Numbered from the stretch's first letter, positions 8,482-18,016 are shown. The stretch: DNA of 64,000 nt from Paenibacillus sp. PAMC 26794 (GCF_000316035.1 NZ_ANHX01000091.1:1-64000); one strand, 5' to 3'. Numbers and translations are program-made. Notes: generated from the letters alone by a model not told the origin.

Positions 8482-9597
8482 ATGAAGACAAAACGACATA
8501 CCGACATGGTAACCCGAAGTATGGGTGAAGGGATCCTCCTGGTTTTCATTGTGCTCGCAGTTATTTTGTATGTATTGTATACATATGGTTATCTTGCTCC
8601 GTTTACAGGCTGGCGGCATCTGATTCAATCGGGTCTGGCCTTATTGCTGCTTCTGATTGGGATTGGTGCGGTCTTTGGGTTCTATCAGAGTTACCGGGTT
8701 AAACGCCGGCTTGAACTGCTGCGGGAAACACTTCTACTGTGGGAGAAGGGCTCTCTATCACGCACTGTACCTGATCTGGGCGATGATGATGTGGGCCGTT
8801 TAAGTGAGCAACTCGGACGAATCGGCAAAAAGTGGGAAGATCAGATATCTTCGCTCCAGCGATTGTCTACTCATAATGCACAGCTTGCTGAACAAGCCAG
8901 AATTACGGCTATTGTGGAAGAGCGGCAACGTTTGGCACGGGAACTGCATGATGCGGTATCGCAGCAATTGTTCGCGATATCCATGACAGCAACAGCCGTT
9001 GGACGGAAGATGGAGAAGGATTTTGAACGTGCTCAGCGGCAGGTGGCTTTGATTGAGGAGATGGCTTCGGTAGCCCAGTCCGAGATGCGTGCGTTACTGT
9101 TGCACCTGCGGCCAGTCTATCTGGAGGGTAAACATCTCGAACAAGGTCTGCGTGATCTAGTGATGGAACTGAAAACGAAAGTACCCATGGACATTGTGTT
9201 CGAAATGGACGAAGACATTGATCTGATCAAAGGTATCGAGAATCATCTGTTTCGAATCGTTCAGGAGGCTATGTCCAATACGTTACGGCATGCAAAAGCG
9301 GAAAAAATGGAGATACGGATCCAGCGTCGTACTGATGCGATCCGGGTATTGATTCGTGATGATGGGCAAGGCTTCGATCTGGATGAGAATAAACAAGCTT
9401 CCTACGGTCTGGCTAACATGCGTGAACGTGTTACGGAGATTGGCGGGGCCATACAATTTGTAACAGCGCCTGGTAAGGGAACGCGGATTGAGATTACGAT
9501 ACCTTTGATGAACGATGAAAGCGAGGAAGAACATGTCAATGGAACCGGAAGTCGAAACGGAGACGGAAACGTCGATCAAAGTATTGCTCGTGGATGA
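8482..9597 (+). CDS. liaS: LiaS-like sensor histidine kinase
   Basis: 371 residues. Two transmembrane segments (about 15-36 and 47-68) with a very short outside loop, as in intramembrane-sensing LiaS kinases. A HAMP-like linker follows, then a HisKA_3 dimerisation domain with the phospho-acceptor His near residue 156 (RELHDAVSQQ). The ATPase domain has an N box (EAMSNTLRHA), DDGQGFD and YGLANMRERV. The start ATG follows aaggagga. The coding end overlaps the response regulator start by 65 bp, so translation is coupled. Confidence 0.88.
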   Translation: MKTKRHTDMVTRSMGEGILLVFIVLAVILYVLYTYGYLAPFTGWRHLIQSGLALLLLLIGIGAVFGFYQSYRVKRRLELLRETLLLWEKGSLSRTVPDLGDDDVGRLSEQLGRIGKKWEDQISSLQRLSTHNAQLAEQARITAIVEERQRLARELHDAVSQQLFAISMTATAVGRKMEKDFERAQRQVALIEEMASVAQSEMRALLLHLRPVYLEGKHLEQGLRDLVMELKTKVPMDIVFEMDEDIDLIKGIENHLFRIVQEAMSNTLRHAKAEKMEIRIQRRTDAIRVLIRDDGQGFDLDENKQASYGLANMRERVTEIGGAIQFVTAPGKGTRIEITIPLMNDESEEEHVNGTGSRNGDGNVDQSIARG

Positions 9598-10207
9598 TCA
9601 TGAGATGGTACGTATTGGTCTTGCAGCGGTACTGGATACCGAAGATGGAATTGAAGTTGTTGGTGAAGCAGGTAGTGGAGAGGAAGGCATTCGGCTCGCA
9701 CAGGAATATAAGCCTGATGTTGTTCTGATGGACCTGGTTATGGAAGGAATGGATGGCATTGAGGCTACTCGTCAGGTACTTAAAATGTATCCGGAGTGCA
9801 AAGTCATTGTATTGACCAGTTACCTGGATGATGAAAAAATGTATCCTGTCATTGAAGCAGGCGCATTCAGTTATCTGTTGAAAACATCAAGAGCCAACGA
9901 AGTGGCAGATGCGATTCGCGCAGCAGCTCGCGGGCAATCCGTTCTGGAGTCACAGGTGGCTTCGAAAATGATGAATCGCTTCCGGCAGCCACAGGCAGCA
10001 GCTCCTTTGCATGATGAACTAACAGACCGTGAAATGGATGTTCTCCGGTTGCTCGCCAAAGGTAAATCGAATCAGGACATCGCTGATGATCTGATCATCG
10101 GCATTAAGACAGTCAAATTCCATGTTACAAACCTACTGGAAAAATTAGGCGTGGACGACCGTACACAGGCCGCGATCTATGCTTATAAAAATGGACTTGC
10201 AGAGTAA
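9533..10207 (+). CDS. liaR: LiaR-like response regulator (NarL/LuxR family)
   Basis: 224 residues. The receiver domain has the acidic pair VDDHE and phospho-acceptor Asp67 (VLMDLVM). The C-terminal LuxR-type HTH reads LTDREMDVLRLLAKGKSNQD ... KTVKFHVTNLL. The start at 9533 is preferred for its gaggaag ribosome binding site over an in-frame ATG at 9515. With LiaF and LiaS it forms the envelope-stress system expected to control the LiaI/PspA/PspC operon. Confidence 0.88.
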   Translation: MSMEPEVETETETSIKVLLVDDHEMVRIGLAAVLDTEDGIEVVGEAGSGEEGIRLAQEYKPDVVLMDLVMEGMDGIEATRQVLKMYPECKVIVLTSYLDDEKMYPVIEAGAFSYLLKTSRANEVADAIRAAARGQSVLESQVASKMMNRFRQPQAAAPLHDELTDREMDVLRLLAKGKSNQDIADDLIIGIKTVKFHVTNLLEKLGVDDRTQAAIYAYKNGLAE

Positions 10208-10291
10208 TAACAAGAACTATATGCAATAACATCATTAAGCCAAAGAACCGTGCATTAATGTACGTAAGTTATAGATAAGAGATGATTTATA

Positions 10292-10519
10292 TATAAGTGC
10301 GTGTTCAAAAAGGTCGGTTTTCAGTACCAAGAAGATGGGATAAAGCTAGAAATGGAGTAGCGGAGCGTAGATCGAGCTACGTGAGCAACCGCAATGTTTC
10401 CGAAGGAAACATTCTTCGTAAGCCCCACTTATTTCGGCTGAATTCCATATTCGATGTTGATGATGCCGCTAGGCACCCTTCGTAATCAAAAGCGGACTTT
10501 TTGAACAACCTCTATAAGT
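10292..10519. mobile_element. MITE-like palindromic element with terminal inverted repeats
   Basis: The ends gttcaaaaaggtcggtttt (from 10303) and aaaagcggactttttgaac (to 10507) are inverted repeats with few mismatches. The element holds internal hairpins, including a perfect aatgtttcc/ggaaacatt and gtagc/gctac. The 7-bp direct repeat tataagt flanks it at 10292-10298 and 10513-10519, as expected of a target duplication. No transposase is encoded. It lies between liaR and its terminator. Confidence 0.6.
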
Positions 10520-10525
10520 ATGAAT

Positions 10526-10567
10526 TGAAAGCTCCGATCTGCCATGCAAGTGGCGGGTGGGGCTTTT
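10526..10567 (+). terminator. Intrinsic terminator after liaR
   Basis: The stem combines agctcc/ggggct with inner ctgcca/tggcgg and is followed by a run of seven T. Confidence 0.75.
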
Positions 10568-10658
10568 TTTGATGGGTTCAGGAGAAGTATAGCTAATGCG
10601 GCCAAGGGGCATGCTGTTGATAGATTCATAGAATGCAAGAAAGAAGCGGGGGATTCAA

Positions 10659-11408
10659 ATGTTAAATCGTTGGATGACAGCAGGTATCTTGGCAATAGCA
10701 ATCATTATTCTTATCGGTGTGACACAGGTATATGCAGAGAAGAACGAATCCAAAGCTGCCCAACTGGAACAGTTAATCTATACTGCTGACAGTGTGATTG
10801 ATAATGTGGATCGTCTAGTTATTAAATGGCAAGGAGAAGGTAACGGAGATGCACAAGCGCAGGCCGTGTTACTGGCAAGTCACTTGGGACTTGAACCACC
10901 GATGCAGGTACGTCAGACCGGCCACGATGTGTACCGTAGTGAGTTGGTTGTAGGTGCAGCTAATGGTGGCGTAGGCATGTTGGTCAATGTCGTCGAGACA
11001 GGAGATAACGGCTACTACGCCATCGTACAACTTTCAGGGGATGCACACACGGATCGGAAGGCATTAATGACATTACATGAAGAGGTCGATCAATTGCTTG
11101 TAGACTCAGGGATGAAGGCAAGCTGGAATATGTCTGTGCAAGGTACAGCAGTTAGTGCTACTGAACATGATGCGAGTCAGCAACTGGAACTGATCGAAGA
11201 ACAGCTGTCCACAAAGGTGGATATCGCCTCCGTCGAACGTTATACAGATGCAGGCACTGCAAGTGTCTCTTATAAGGCGGCTGAGCTGCCCCTATCGATC
11301 AAGAGTGGCTCGCACATGTTGAATATGCAACTTGCAGTTCACCAGGTTGGAGACGAGGTCGATAATCGAATTACAGTGGGGTTTCCGGTGATTACGATTG
11401 AATATTAG
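10659..11408 (+). CDS. ywmB: YwmB-like TATA-box-binding-fold protein
   Basis: 249 residues. A signal peptide or N-terminal anchor (residues 1-26, ending VYA) is followed by an extracellular domain of about 220 residues. The size, the N-terminal helix and overall pattern match the Bacillus YwmB family, whose structure resembles TATA-binding protein; its function is unknown. It is monocistronic between the liaR terminator and zwf. The start ATG follows gcggggga. The family assignment is from memory of the pattern, without a search. Confidence 0.6.
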   Translation: MLNRWMTAGILAIAIIILIGVTQVYAEKNESKAAQLEQLIYTADSVIDNVDRLVIKWQGEGNGDAQAQAVLLASHLGLEPPMQVRQTGHDVYRSELVVGAANGGVGMLVNVVETGDNGYYAIVQLSGDAHTDRKALMTLHEEVDQLLVDSGMKASWNMSVQGTAVSATEHDASQQLELIEEQLSTKVDIASVERYTDAGTASVSYKAAELPLSIKSGSHMLNMQLAVHQVGDEVDNRITVGFPVITIEY

Positions 11409-11553
11409 CATACATTCAGTTGATATGCTAAAATGGCATCACATCCAAGAAGGAACTTGCTGGTAATTGACAGTTGTATGTCGTGCATATATAACACCAT
11501 TACATAGCTCGGGGAGAGCGTGAAGGTTATCTTCCCGGAAGAAAGAGGAGCCC

Positions 11554-13104
11554 ATGGTTGAAAAACAATTGCAAGATGAAGTACAGACACCAGGCGCAGT
11601 ATTTTTCATTTTTGGAGCAACGGGTGATTTGGCCCGCCGGAAGCTGTTTCCGGCTATCTACAGTCTTTACCGTGAAGGCAAGCTTGCCGAAGACTTTGCG
11701 GTTATTGGCGTAGCACGTCGTCCGAGGTCCCCAGAAGAATTCCGGGAAGACATCTATGCATCCATTAAAGAGTTCTGCCGTTATCCAGCGGGGGAACCCG
11801 ATGAGTGGAACGCTTTTGTCGATCATTTTGAATACAAAGCACTGGATATCAACAATGTAGAAGGATTCAAAGAGCTGCGTACGCAGACGGAGCATCTGGA
11901 ATCAAAGTTTAACACGCCGGGGAACCGGCTGTTCTATCTGGCACTGGCACCTGAGCTGTTTGGCAGTGTCTCGTACAGTTTGCGGGACGGCGGTATGTTG
12001 GAAAGTCAGGGGTGGAACCGTTTGGTGATCGAAAAACCATTTGGTTATGATCTGCAATCCGCCGAACATCTAAATGAGCAGATTCGTGAGGTGTTCCGTG
12101 AAGAGGAAATCTATCGGATTGACCATTATCTGGGCAAGGAAATGGTGCAAAATATCGAAGTGATCCGCTTCGGAAATGCTTTTTTTGAACCGCTCTGGAA
12201 CAACAAACATATTGCCAACGTTCAGATTACGCTTGGTGAGACCGTAGGCGTGGAAGAACGTGGTGGTTATTATGATCACTCCGGTGCGCTGCGTGACATG
12301 GGGCAGAATCATATGCTTCAGATGCTGACGATGATTGCGATGGAACCGCCGAGTCGCCTATTCCCGGAAGACATTCGGGATGAGAAGGTGAAGGTATTAC
12401 GTTCATTGCGGGCCTTTACTTCGGATGAGGAAGTGAGCAACAATGTCGTGCGGGGACAGTATTCCGAAGGGGAATACCGTGGCAAGCAGCTTCCGGGGTA
12501 TCGCCAGGAAGACAAGGTTGATCCGCAGTCGAATACGGAAACTTATTTTGCAGCACGTGTATTCGTGGATAATTTCCGCTGGGCAGGTGTTCCATTCTAC
12601 ATTCGGACAGGCAAGCGTCTTCCGGTGAAAACAACCGAGATCGTAGTTGAGTTCAAGTCGATGCCAAACAACGTGTACCTTGGGAAAAAGTATAAATTGG
12701 AACCGAATCTGCTAGTCATTCGGGTGAATCCGATGGAAGGCATATATATCAAAATTAATGCCAAGAAACCAGGCTCTGATTCCGAGATTCAGCCACTTGC
12801 AATGGATTTCTGTCAGAGCTGCATGATTGGAATTAACTCGCCTGAAGCGTATGAACGTCTGCTGCACGATGCAGCAGAGGGGGATTCCACGTACTTTACC
12901 CGTTGGGATGAAGTGGCAACAGCCTGGTCTTTTGTGGATCGGATTGCAGCAGCCTGGGGACAGAATCAGGGAGAACTTCATACGTACCCTGCTGGAACTT
13001 GGGGACCAGAAGCAACAGATAAGCTGCTGGAGCAGGACGGATTCCACTGGTGGCCGGTAAATGGTCAGGACGAGGACAGCGTGATCTGGCAAGTCAACAA
13101 TTAA
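11554..13104 (+). CDS. zwf: Glucose-6-phosphate 1-dehydrogenase, copy 1
   Basis: 516 residues, full length for the family. It oxidises glucose-6-phosphate with NADP to 6-phosphogluconolactone. The dinucleotide motif is FGATGDLARRK (residues 22-32) and the substrate-site motif is RIDHYLGKE. It has an N-terminal extension of about 15 residues compared with the second copy at 60133. The start ATG follows agaggagc. This copy stands alone, whereas the second sits with gnd and tal. Confidence 0.95.
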   Translation: MVEKQLQDEVQTPGAVFFIFGATGDLARRKLFPAIYSLYREGKLAEDFAVIGVARRPRSPEEFREDIYASIKEFCRYPAGEPDEWNAFVDHFEYKALDINNVEGFKELRTQTEHLESKFNTPGNRLFYLALAPELFGSVSYSLRDGGMLESQGWNRLVIEKPFGYDLQSAEHLNEQIREVFREEEIYRIDHYLGKEMVQNIEVIRFGNAFFEPLWNNKHIANVQITLGETVGVEERGGYYDHSGALRDMGQNHMLQMLTMIAMEPPSRLFPEDIRDEKVKVLRSLRAFTSDEEVSNNVVRGQYSEGEYRGKQLPGYRQEDKVDPQSNTETYFAARVFVDNFRWAGVPFYIRTGKRLPVKTTEIVVEFKSMPNNVYLGKKYKLEPNLLVIRVNPMEGIYIKINAKKPGSDSEIQPLAMDFCQSCMIGINSPEAYERLLHDAAEGDSTYFTRWDEVATAWSFVDRIAAAWGQNQGELHTYPAGTWGPEATDKLLEQDGFHWWPVNGQDEDSVIWQVNN

Positions 13105-13133
13105 CGCTATTCATTTATAAAATGAAATGATTA

Positions 13134-13184
13134 AGGGGCTTGGAAAGAACGCGGCTGAAGCGAACTTTCTGGGCTTCTTTTTTT
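13134..13184 (+). terminator. Probable terminator after zwf copy 1
   Basis: An imperfect stem including gaagc/gcttc is followed by a run of seven T. Confidence 0.55.
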
Positions 13185-13347
13185 ATGGAAAAAAGAGTTT
13201 AAAAGTTTTCAGCGGAGCTGAATATTAGATTATGGTAAGAGATACATCAGCTAAACGCGGTCTGTCTTTTGTAAAGTACGTCGATACGTTTTTCTTATGG
13301 GGAAAGACTGAGGAGAACACGATAATAAAAATATTTAAAATAAGTTG

Positions 13348-13377
13348 TTGACAAAAAGTAAGTATATAACTTATACT
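13348..13377 (+). promoter_or_regulatory. Promoter with palindromic operator for doxX
   Basis: TTGACA (13348-13353) and tatact (13372-13377) are 18 bp apart. The inverted repeat agtata-N5-tatact (13361-13377) covers the -10 region, a layout typical of MarR- or HxlR-type repression. The rest of 13185-13570 shows no gene. Confidence 0.6.
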
Positions 13378-13570
13378 CAACACAAGAGATAAAGAGTTAC
13401 GCAAATGACCAACTTAACCCGATGAACTACTCGGATAAGTGCACGATTCATGAGATGAAATGTGAAACAGGTGAAGGGGTTTCAACACGATATCATGGAG
13501 AAAAAAATTTAGCATAATATCTTTAATCTAAGAATACTATTTTGTATATATCGAATGGAGGAAAAAGAAA

Positions 13571-13972
13571 ATGATGTTGGACTTAGGGTTGTTGTTGATT
13601 CGTTTGGTGATTGGATTGTCGTTCATGGCGCACGGGGCTCAAAAGCTGTTTGGTTGGTTCGGAGGTTACGGAATCAAGGGTACAGGCGGTTGGTTTGAGT
13701 CGATGGGCATGAAGCCCGGTGCATTGGTGGCGTTACTGGCTGGACTCGCGGAATTTGGTGGCGGATTGTTGCTGGCTCTAGGTCTGCTCACACCGGTAGG
13801 TGGCATTCTGATTGCATTGACAATGGTTATTGCAATTGTGAAAGTCCATGGAGCGAACGGATACTGGTCCACACAGAACGGATTCGAATATAATCTCGCG
13901 ATTCTGGTGATTGGTGTAGCGCTGGCACTGACGGGTGGCGGACAATACGCGCTGGATGCTTTGATTTTCTAA
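13571..13972 (+). CDS. DoxX family membrane protein
   Basis: 133 residues with four transmembrane helices. The N-terminus (RLVIGLSFMAHGAQKLFGWFGG) is the DoxX signature. DoxX-type proteins are linked to redox, thiol or quinone stress in several bacteria, and Bacillus members are repressed by MarR/HxlR-type regulators. The palindromic promoter fits that. The start ATG (13571, or 13574 one codon on) follows atggagga. Confidence 0.88.
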   Translation: MMLDLGLLLIRLVIGLSFMAHGAQKLFGWFGGYGIKGTGGWFESMGMKPGALVALLAGLAEFGGGLLLALGLLTPVGGILIALTMVIAIVKVHGANGYWSTQNGFEYNLAILVIGVALALTGGGQYALDALIF

Positions 13973-13993
13973 AACCGATAAATAAAAATGAAT

Positions 13994-14040
13994 GAGGAGT
14001 GCCTGGATGCCATGGAAATGGCTGAAGGGTGCTTTTTTTT
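13994..14040 (+). terminator. Terminator after doxX
   Basis: A hairpin with inner stem gccat/atggc and outer agtgcc/gggtgct is followed by a run of eight T. Confidence 0.75.
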
Positions 14041-14323
14041 GCAAGTGAAAAGAGAAGAATCTGCTGTAGTAATCGGTTATTTTCGGTACAGATTATGGTA
14101 CAATAGGAGAGTTGGGTTAAGAAGCAGTTCACGGTATACATGAAAGCACAGATTTGAGGAGGATGAACTCCATTGTAAATGTGTAAAATTAATCTAGTGT
14201 GTAAATACCTAGTACGTAAAAACTCGTGTACAATCAACCGGCCTCGCCGGATTGCATAAAGATTGAATGATGGACCGGCCATGCCGGATTAACGTGAATG
14301 AACGGACGAAAGGGATTAAACCT

Positions 14324-15907
14324 ATGAGCAAAGCTGCAAATGAAATTCTTCAACAGGAAGTGGACAAACGCCGGACGTTTGCCATTATCTCTCACCCGGA
14401 TGCGGGTAAAACTACATTGACCGAGAAACTGTTGCTGTTCGGGGGCGCGATTCGCCTTGCGGGAACGGTAAAGGCTCGGAAAGCCAGCAAACACGCAACA
14501 AGTGACTGGATGGAAATTGAGAAACAACGGGGGATCTCGGTTACCTCTTCCGTAATGCAATTTGATTATCTGGATCATCGCGTCAACATTCTGGACACAC
14601 CGGGTCACCAGGATTTCAGTGAAGATACGTATCGGACACTGACGGCTGCCGATAGCGCGGTAATGTTGATTGACGTGGCAAAAGGTGTCGAGGCACAAAC
14701 GATCAAGTTGTTCCAGGTATGTGCGAAGCGTGGCATTCCAATTTTTACGTTCATCAACAAACTCGACCGTGAGGGTAAAAGCCCATTTGACCTGATGGAA
14801 GAACTTGAAAATGTACTGGGTATTCGTTCGGTTCCGATGAACTGGCCTATTGGTACAGGTCGCGAGCTGTGCGGTGTGTATGACCGGATGAAAAATCAGG
14901 TGGAATTGTTCCAAGGGGACGATCACTCGACGATTAAAGTACAAAAGGTAGACGGCTACAAAGATCCGATTATCCGTGAGATGGCTGGAGAATATCTGCA
15001 TGATCAATTGTGTCAGGATCTGGAGTTGCTGGATATCGCAGGCGACCAATTCGACATGGAGAAAGTTCAGCGCGGTGAACTGACCCCTATTTTCTTCGGT
15101 AGTGCGATCAACAATTTCGGCGTACAGACCTTCTTGGAGAATTTCCTGGAACTGGCACCGAAGCCTGAACCACGTCGCAGTACGGCAGGAGAGATTCAGC
15201 CAACGAATGAGAAATTCAGCGGTTATGTGTTCAAGATTCAGGCAAACATGAACCCGGCACACCGGGATCGTATTGCGTTCCTGCGTATTGTGTCAGGCAA
15301 GTTCCAACGTGGAATGAGTGTGAAGCATACTCGTGTGGGCAAGGAAATCAAGCTGTCACAGCCACAGCAATTCCTGGCACAAGACCGGGATATCGTCGAA
15401 GAGGCATATGCTGGCGATATTATCGGTCTGTTCGATCCAGGTATCTTCCGGATTGGTGATTCATTGAGCCAAGGCAGCGAAGTTATTTTTGAGGAATTGC
15501 CAACGTTCTCACCAGAGATTTTCGCCAAAGTTACCGTGAAAAATGCATTGAAACATAAACAGTACCAAAAAGGAATTGATCAGTTGACGGAGGAAGGAAC
15601 CATTCAGGTGTTCCAGACGGCAAGTTTCGACGAGACAATCCTCGGCGTAATTGGTCAACTACAGTTCGAGGTATTTGAATACCGGATGAAAGGCGAGTAT
15701 GGGGTAGACGTACTATTACAACGCATGCCTTATCAGTTCGCTCGCTGGATCGTGGACGAGAATCTGGACCCAAGCAAATTCCGGATTAACTCTGCGCTTG
15801 TAAAAGATAAAAAAGGTAATTATGTGGTGCTCTTCGAAAATGAGTATGCAATGAGAACGGCTATGGATAAAAATCCTACAGCTCAATTCCTGGAGACTGC
15901 GCCTTAA
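14324..15907 (+). CDS. prfC: Peptide chain release factor 3
   Basis: 527 residues, the usual RF3 length. This GTPase recycles release factors RF1/RF2 from the ribosome. GTP motifs: G1 SHPDAGKTTLTEK, G3 DTPGHQDFSEDT, G4 FINKLDRE. The C-terminal RF3 domain follows (GPxxFEVFEYRMKGEYG-like region). The start ATG 14324 follows gaaaggg; an in-frame ATG at 14267 adds 19 residues unlike the family. Two direct copies of accggcc-N2-gccggatt lie just upstream (14238-14290). Confidence 0.95.
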   Translation: MSKAANEILQQEVDKRRTFAIISHPDAGKTTLTEKLLLFGGAIRLAGTVKARKASKHATSDWMEIEKQRGISVTSSVMQFDYLDHRVNILDTPGHQDFSEDTYRTLTAADSAVMLIDVAKGVEAQTIKLFQVCAKRGIPIFTFINKLDREGKSPFDLMEELENVLGIRSVPMNWPIGTGRELCGVYDRMKNQVELFQGDDHSTIKVQKVDGYKDPIIREMAGEYLHDQLCQDLELLDIAGDQFDMEKVQRGELTPIFFGSAINNFGVQTFLENFLELAPKPEPRRSTAGEIQPTNEKFSGYVFKIQANMNPAHRDRIAFLRIVSGKFQRGMSVKHTRVGKEIKLSQPQQFLAQDRDIVEEAYAGDIIGLFDPGIFRIGDSLSQGSEVIFEELPTFSPEIFAKVTVKNALKHKQYQKGIDQLTEEGTIQVFQTASFDETILGVIGQLQFEVFEYRMKGEYGVDVLLQRMPYQFARWIVDENLDPSKFRINSALVKDKKGNYVVLFENEYAMRTAMDKNPTAQFLETAP

Positions 15908-15989
15908 GTGAAGACAGAAGTATTTCGTGGGAGTTGTTAAAGGTTAGTTAAACGTGACAAGTTCATGTGATGAGATAGAGCTTGTTAAA

Positions 15990-16027
15990 AATAAGATCCC
16001 TCCGCCGATTGGCGGAGGGATCTATTG
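15990..16027. terminator. Bidirectional terminator between prfC and sspI
   Basis: A 13-bp perfect stem agatccctccgcc/ggcggagggatct has a 4-nt loop. Its T-rich tail (ttattttt) lies on the minus strand, so it mainly ends sspI transcripts but also separates prfC. Confidence 0.85.
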
Positions 16028-16134
16028 CTATACACCTTACCTGGAGGCGGGTATGATCCAGCCGAATAAGGGAAAGCTTTCTTTTGCAGACAGAACAAAC
16101 GTAATGATGGTTACCTTACCCTCCACTGCTTCGA

Positions 16135-16368
16135 TTAGCTAAGCGGTTGGACGGGAATGGTGTGCAGATGCTCTTGCGCGATTTGAATCAGTTCTTCCTG
16201 CTTGGCAGGTTCTGTGTTCTTCCAGATCATCTCGAAAATGGCGCCAAGTCCAGGTAATGCAGCTTCCGGTCCATCTACCGAACCTTCAATCATCTCCCGG
16301 AGCTGATCATCACTCTTGTCATGAACTTTATGAACAATCGCTTCACGCAGGCTTAATGTAATGGGCAT
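16135..16368 (-). CDS. sspI: Small acid-soluble spore protein SspI
   Basis: 77 residues. The core LPGLGAIFEMIW matches LPGLGVLFEVIW of Bacillus SspI, a minor spore protein made in the forespore. The start ATG follows gaggaggg on the minus strand. It is divergent from ktrC-like and close to the YsgA-like methyltransferase, which is also its neighbour in Bacillus. A forespore sigma G promoter is expected; gaatg ... cagtatt upstream is a poor match. Confidence 0.85.
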   Translation of the reverse strand: MPITLSLREAIVHKVHDKSDDQLREMIEGSVDGPEAALPGLGAIFEMIWKNTEPAKQEELIQIAQEHLHTIPVQPLS

Positions 16369-16535
16369 CGCAATTCCCTCCTCGTATATTCGGCTGCTCT
16401 AATACTGTTCCCTGTGAAGCGCGAGCGCATTCAAGTTTATCAGGCTTTGTGGTATACTACGAAGGATTATTTACGTTAGCATGGGTATCCGTAATGATGC
16501 GTCATGCTGAAGTGCAGCGGGAGGTTAAGACCCTA

Positions 16536-17198
16536 ATGGCCAAGAAACAGTATGCCGTAATTGGCATGGGACGGTTCGGATCAAGTGTTGCCAATGCACT
16601 GAGTGGCATGGGATTTGACGTGCTGGCAATTGATGCGGACGAGCAGCGGACTCAGGAAATGTCCAATGTGGTGACCCATGCGGTATCGGCAGATTCAACA
16701 GATGAAGAAGCGCTGCGTGCGCTGGGCATACGGAATTTCGACGTTGTCGTTGTGGCGATTGGTGAAGATATTCAGGCGAGCATTCTGACAACCCTGATAT
16801 TGAAAGATATGGGTGTACCGGTGCTGATCGTAAAAGCTCAAAATGAGCTTCATGGTAAGGTGCTGCAAAAGATTGGCGCAGACAAAGTCATCTATCCTGA
16901 GCGGGATATGGGACTGCGCGTAGCCCATCATCTGACCTCGCCTAATATACTGGATTACATCGAGTTATCTGAGGATTACAGCATTTTGGAGATGAGAGCC
17001 TCCGAGCAAATGATCGGCAAAAACCTGATGGAATTAAACATCCGGGCACGTTTTGGATGCAACGTCATGGCGATCCGCAGTGGGAACTCGATGAACATCT
17101 CGCCGTACGCGGAGGATCGGATCGAAGCTGGAGATGTGCTGATCATTGTGGGTCACAAGGATCATTTGACGAAAATGGAGCTTGCATATCCGAAGTGA
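16536..17198 (+). CDS. KtrA/KtrC-type potassium channel regulatory subunit
   Basis: 220 residues. An N-terminal RCK/TrkA_N Rossmann domain (GMGRFGSSVANAL) is followed by a TrkA_C domain (residues 135-220). These cytosolic rings gate Ktr potassium channels in response to nucleotides. No KtrB/D channel gene is adjacent, as is true of ktrC in Bacillus subtilis. The start ATG 16536 follows gggaggt; a longer frame to 16449 lacks family similarity. Its TGA stop overlaps a possible ATG of the next gene. Confidence 0.88.
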   Translation: MAKKQYAVIGMGRFGSSVANALSGMGFDVLAIDADEQRTQEMSNVVTHAVSADSTDEEALRALGIRNFDVVVVAIGEDIQASILTTLILKDMGVPVLIVKAQNELHGKVLQKIGADKVIYPERDMGLRVAHHLTSPNILDYIELSEDYSILEMRASEQMIGKNLMELNIRARFGCNVMAIRSGNSMNISPYAEDRIEAGDVLIIVGHKDHLTKMELAYPK

Positions 17199-17224
17199 TG
17201 GATGCAGATGGGAAGGATGGAAAG

Positions 17225-18016
17225 ATGGATATTATATCACCGCAAAATACACGTGTAAAAGAATGGGCACAGTTGCTGGAGAAAAAGCATCGTACCCGTC
17301 AACATAAATATATCATTGAGGGCATTCATCTGGTACAGGAAGCATTGTGCGCTGGAGCTGATCTGGAGTGTATCGTGTACGACGGAGAGCAAGGCGTACC
17401 GATTGAGCTTGCAGGGCTTGAAAACCCGCTTCAGCGTGTGGAGTGGGTCAGTGTATCTCCTGCGGTTATCGCCAAATGTACGGATACGATAACACCACAG
17501 CCTGTATTCGCAATTGTGCGTAAAGGCAGTGAGCCACTGGAAAGCCTGATCGCAGGAGCTCGTGGGCTTGTTGTTGTGCTGGATGGGGTGCAGGACCCAG
17601 GGAATGTGGGAACCATTATCCGTAGTGCAGATGCAGCGGGAGCAGCGGGTGTGGTACTTGGCGCGGGCTGTGCTGATGTGTATAACCCGAAGACGATTCG
17701 CTCGACGATGGGGTCATTGTTTCATTTGCCCATTGTGGAGGGCCAGTTGGAATCCTTGCTTCCCGAAGCAAAGGCTGCGGGCGTGAAGCTGGTCAGTACT
17801 TCTTTGCAGGCAGAGCATTCATGTTATAGTTATGATTTTACGCAGTCGGTATGGCTTGTGATTGGTAACGAAGGTAAAGGTATCTCAGACGCTACGGCAC
17901 GTTTGGTAGATGATGCGATTACGATCCCGATGCAGGGACAGGCAGAGTCGCTCAACGCGGCGATGGCGGCAACGATTTTGCTGTTTGAGGCGATGAGACA
18001 GCGGATGTTTAACTAA
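17225..18016 (+). CDS. YsgA-like TrmH/SpoU RNA methyltransferase
   Basis: 263 residues. The SPOUT catalytic domain carries motif 1 (DPGNVGTIIRSADAAG), motif 2 (WLVIGNEGKGIS) and motif 3 (AESLNAAMAATILLFEA). An N-terminal substrate-binding domain of about 100 residues precedes it. It methylates ribose 2'-OH in RNA, most likely 23S rRNA. The start at 17225 is chosen for ggaagg 9 bp upstream; ATG 17198, overlapping the ktrC-like stop, would add nine residues. Confidence 0.88.
   Translation: MDIISPQNTRVKEWAQLLEKKHRTRQHKYIIEGIHLVQEALCAGADLECIVYDGEQGVPIELAGLENPLQRVEWVSVSPAVIAKCTDTITPQPVFAIVRKGSEPLESLIAGARGLVVVLDGVQDPGNVGTIIRSADAAGAAGVVLGAGCADVYNPKTIRSTMGSLFHLPIVEGQLESLLPEAKAAGVKLVSTSLQAEHSCYSYDFTQSVWLVIGNEGKGISDATARLVDDAITIPMQGQAESLNAAMAATILLFEAMRQRMFN

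Noticed and set aside
10297..10485. 62-codon open frame
   Set aside because: It lies wholly inside the palindromic MITE-like element.
14234..15262. 342-codon open frame on the minus strand
   Set aside because: It lies opposite prfC, whose protein is clearly conserved; the translation has no recognisable motif and many His/Cys/Phe from antisense codons.
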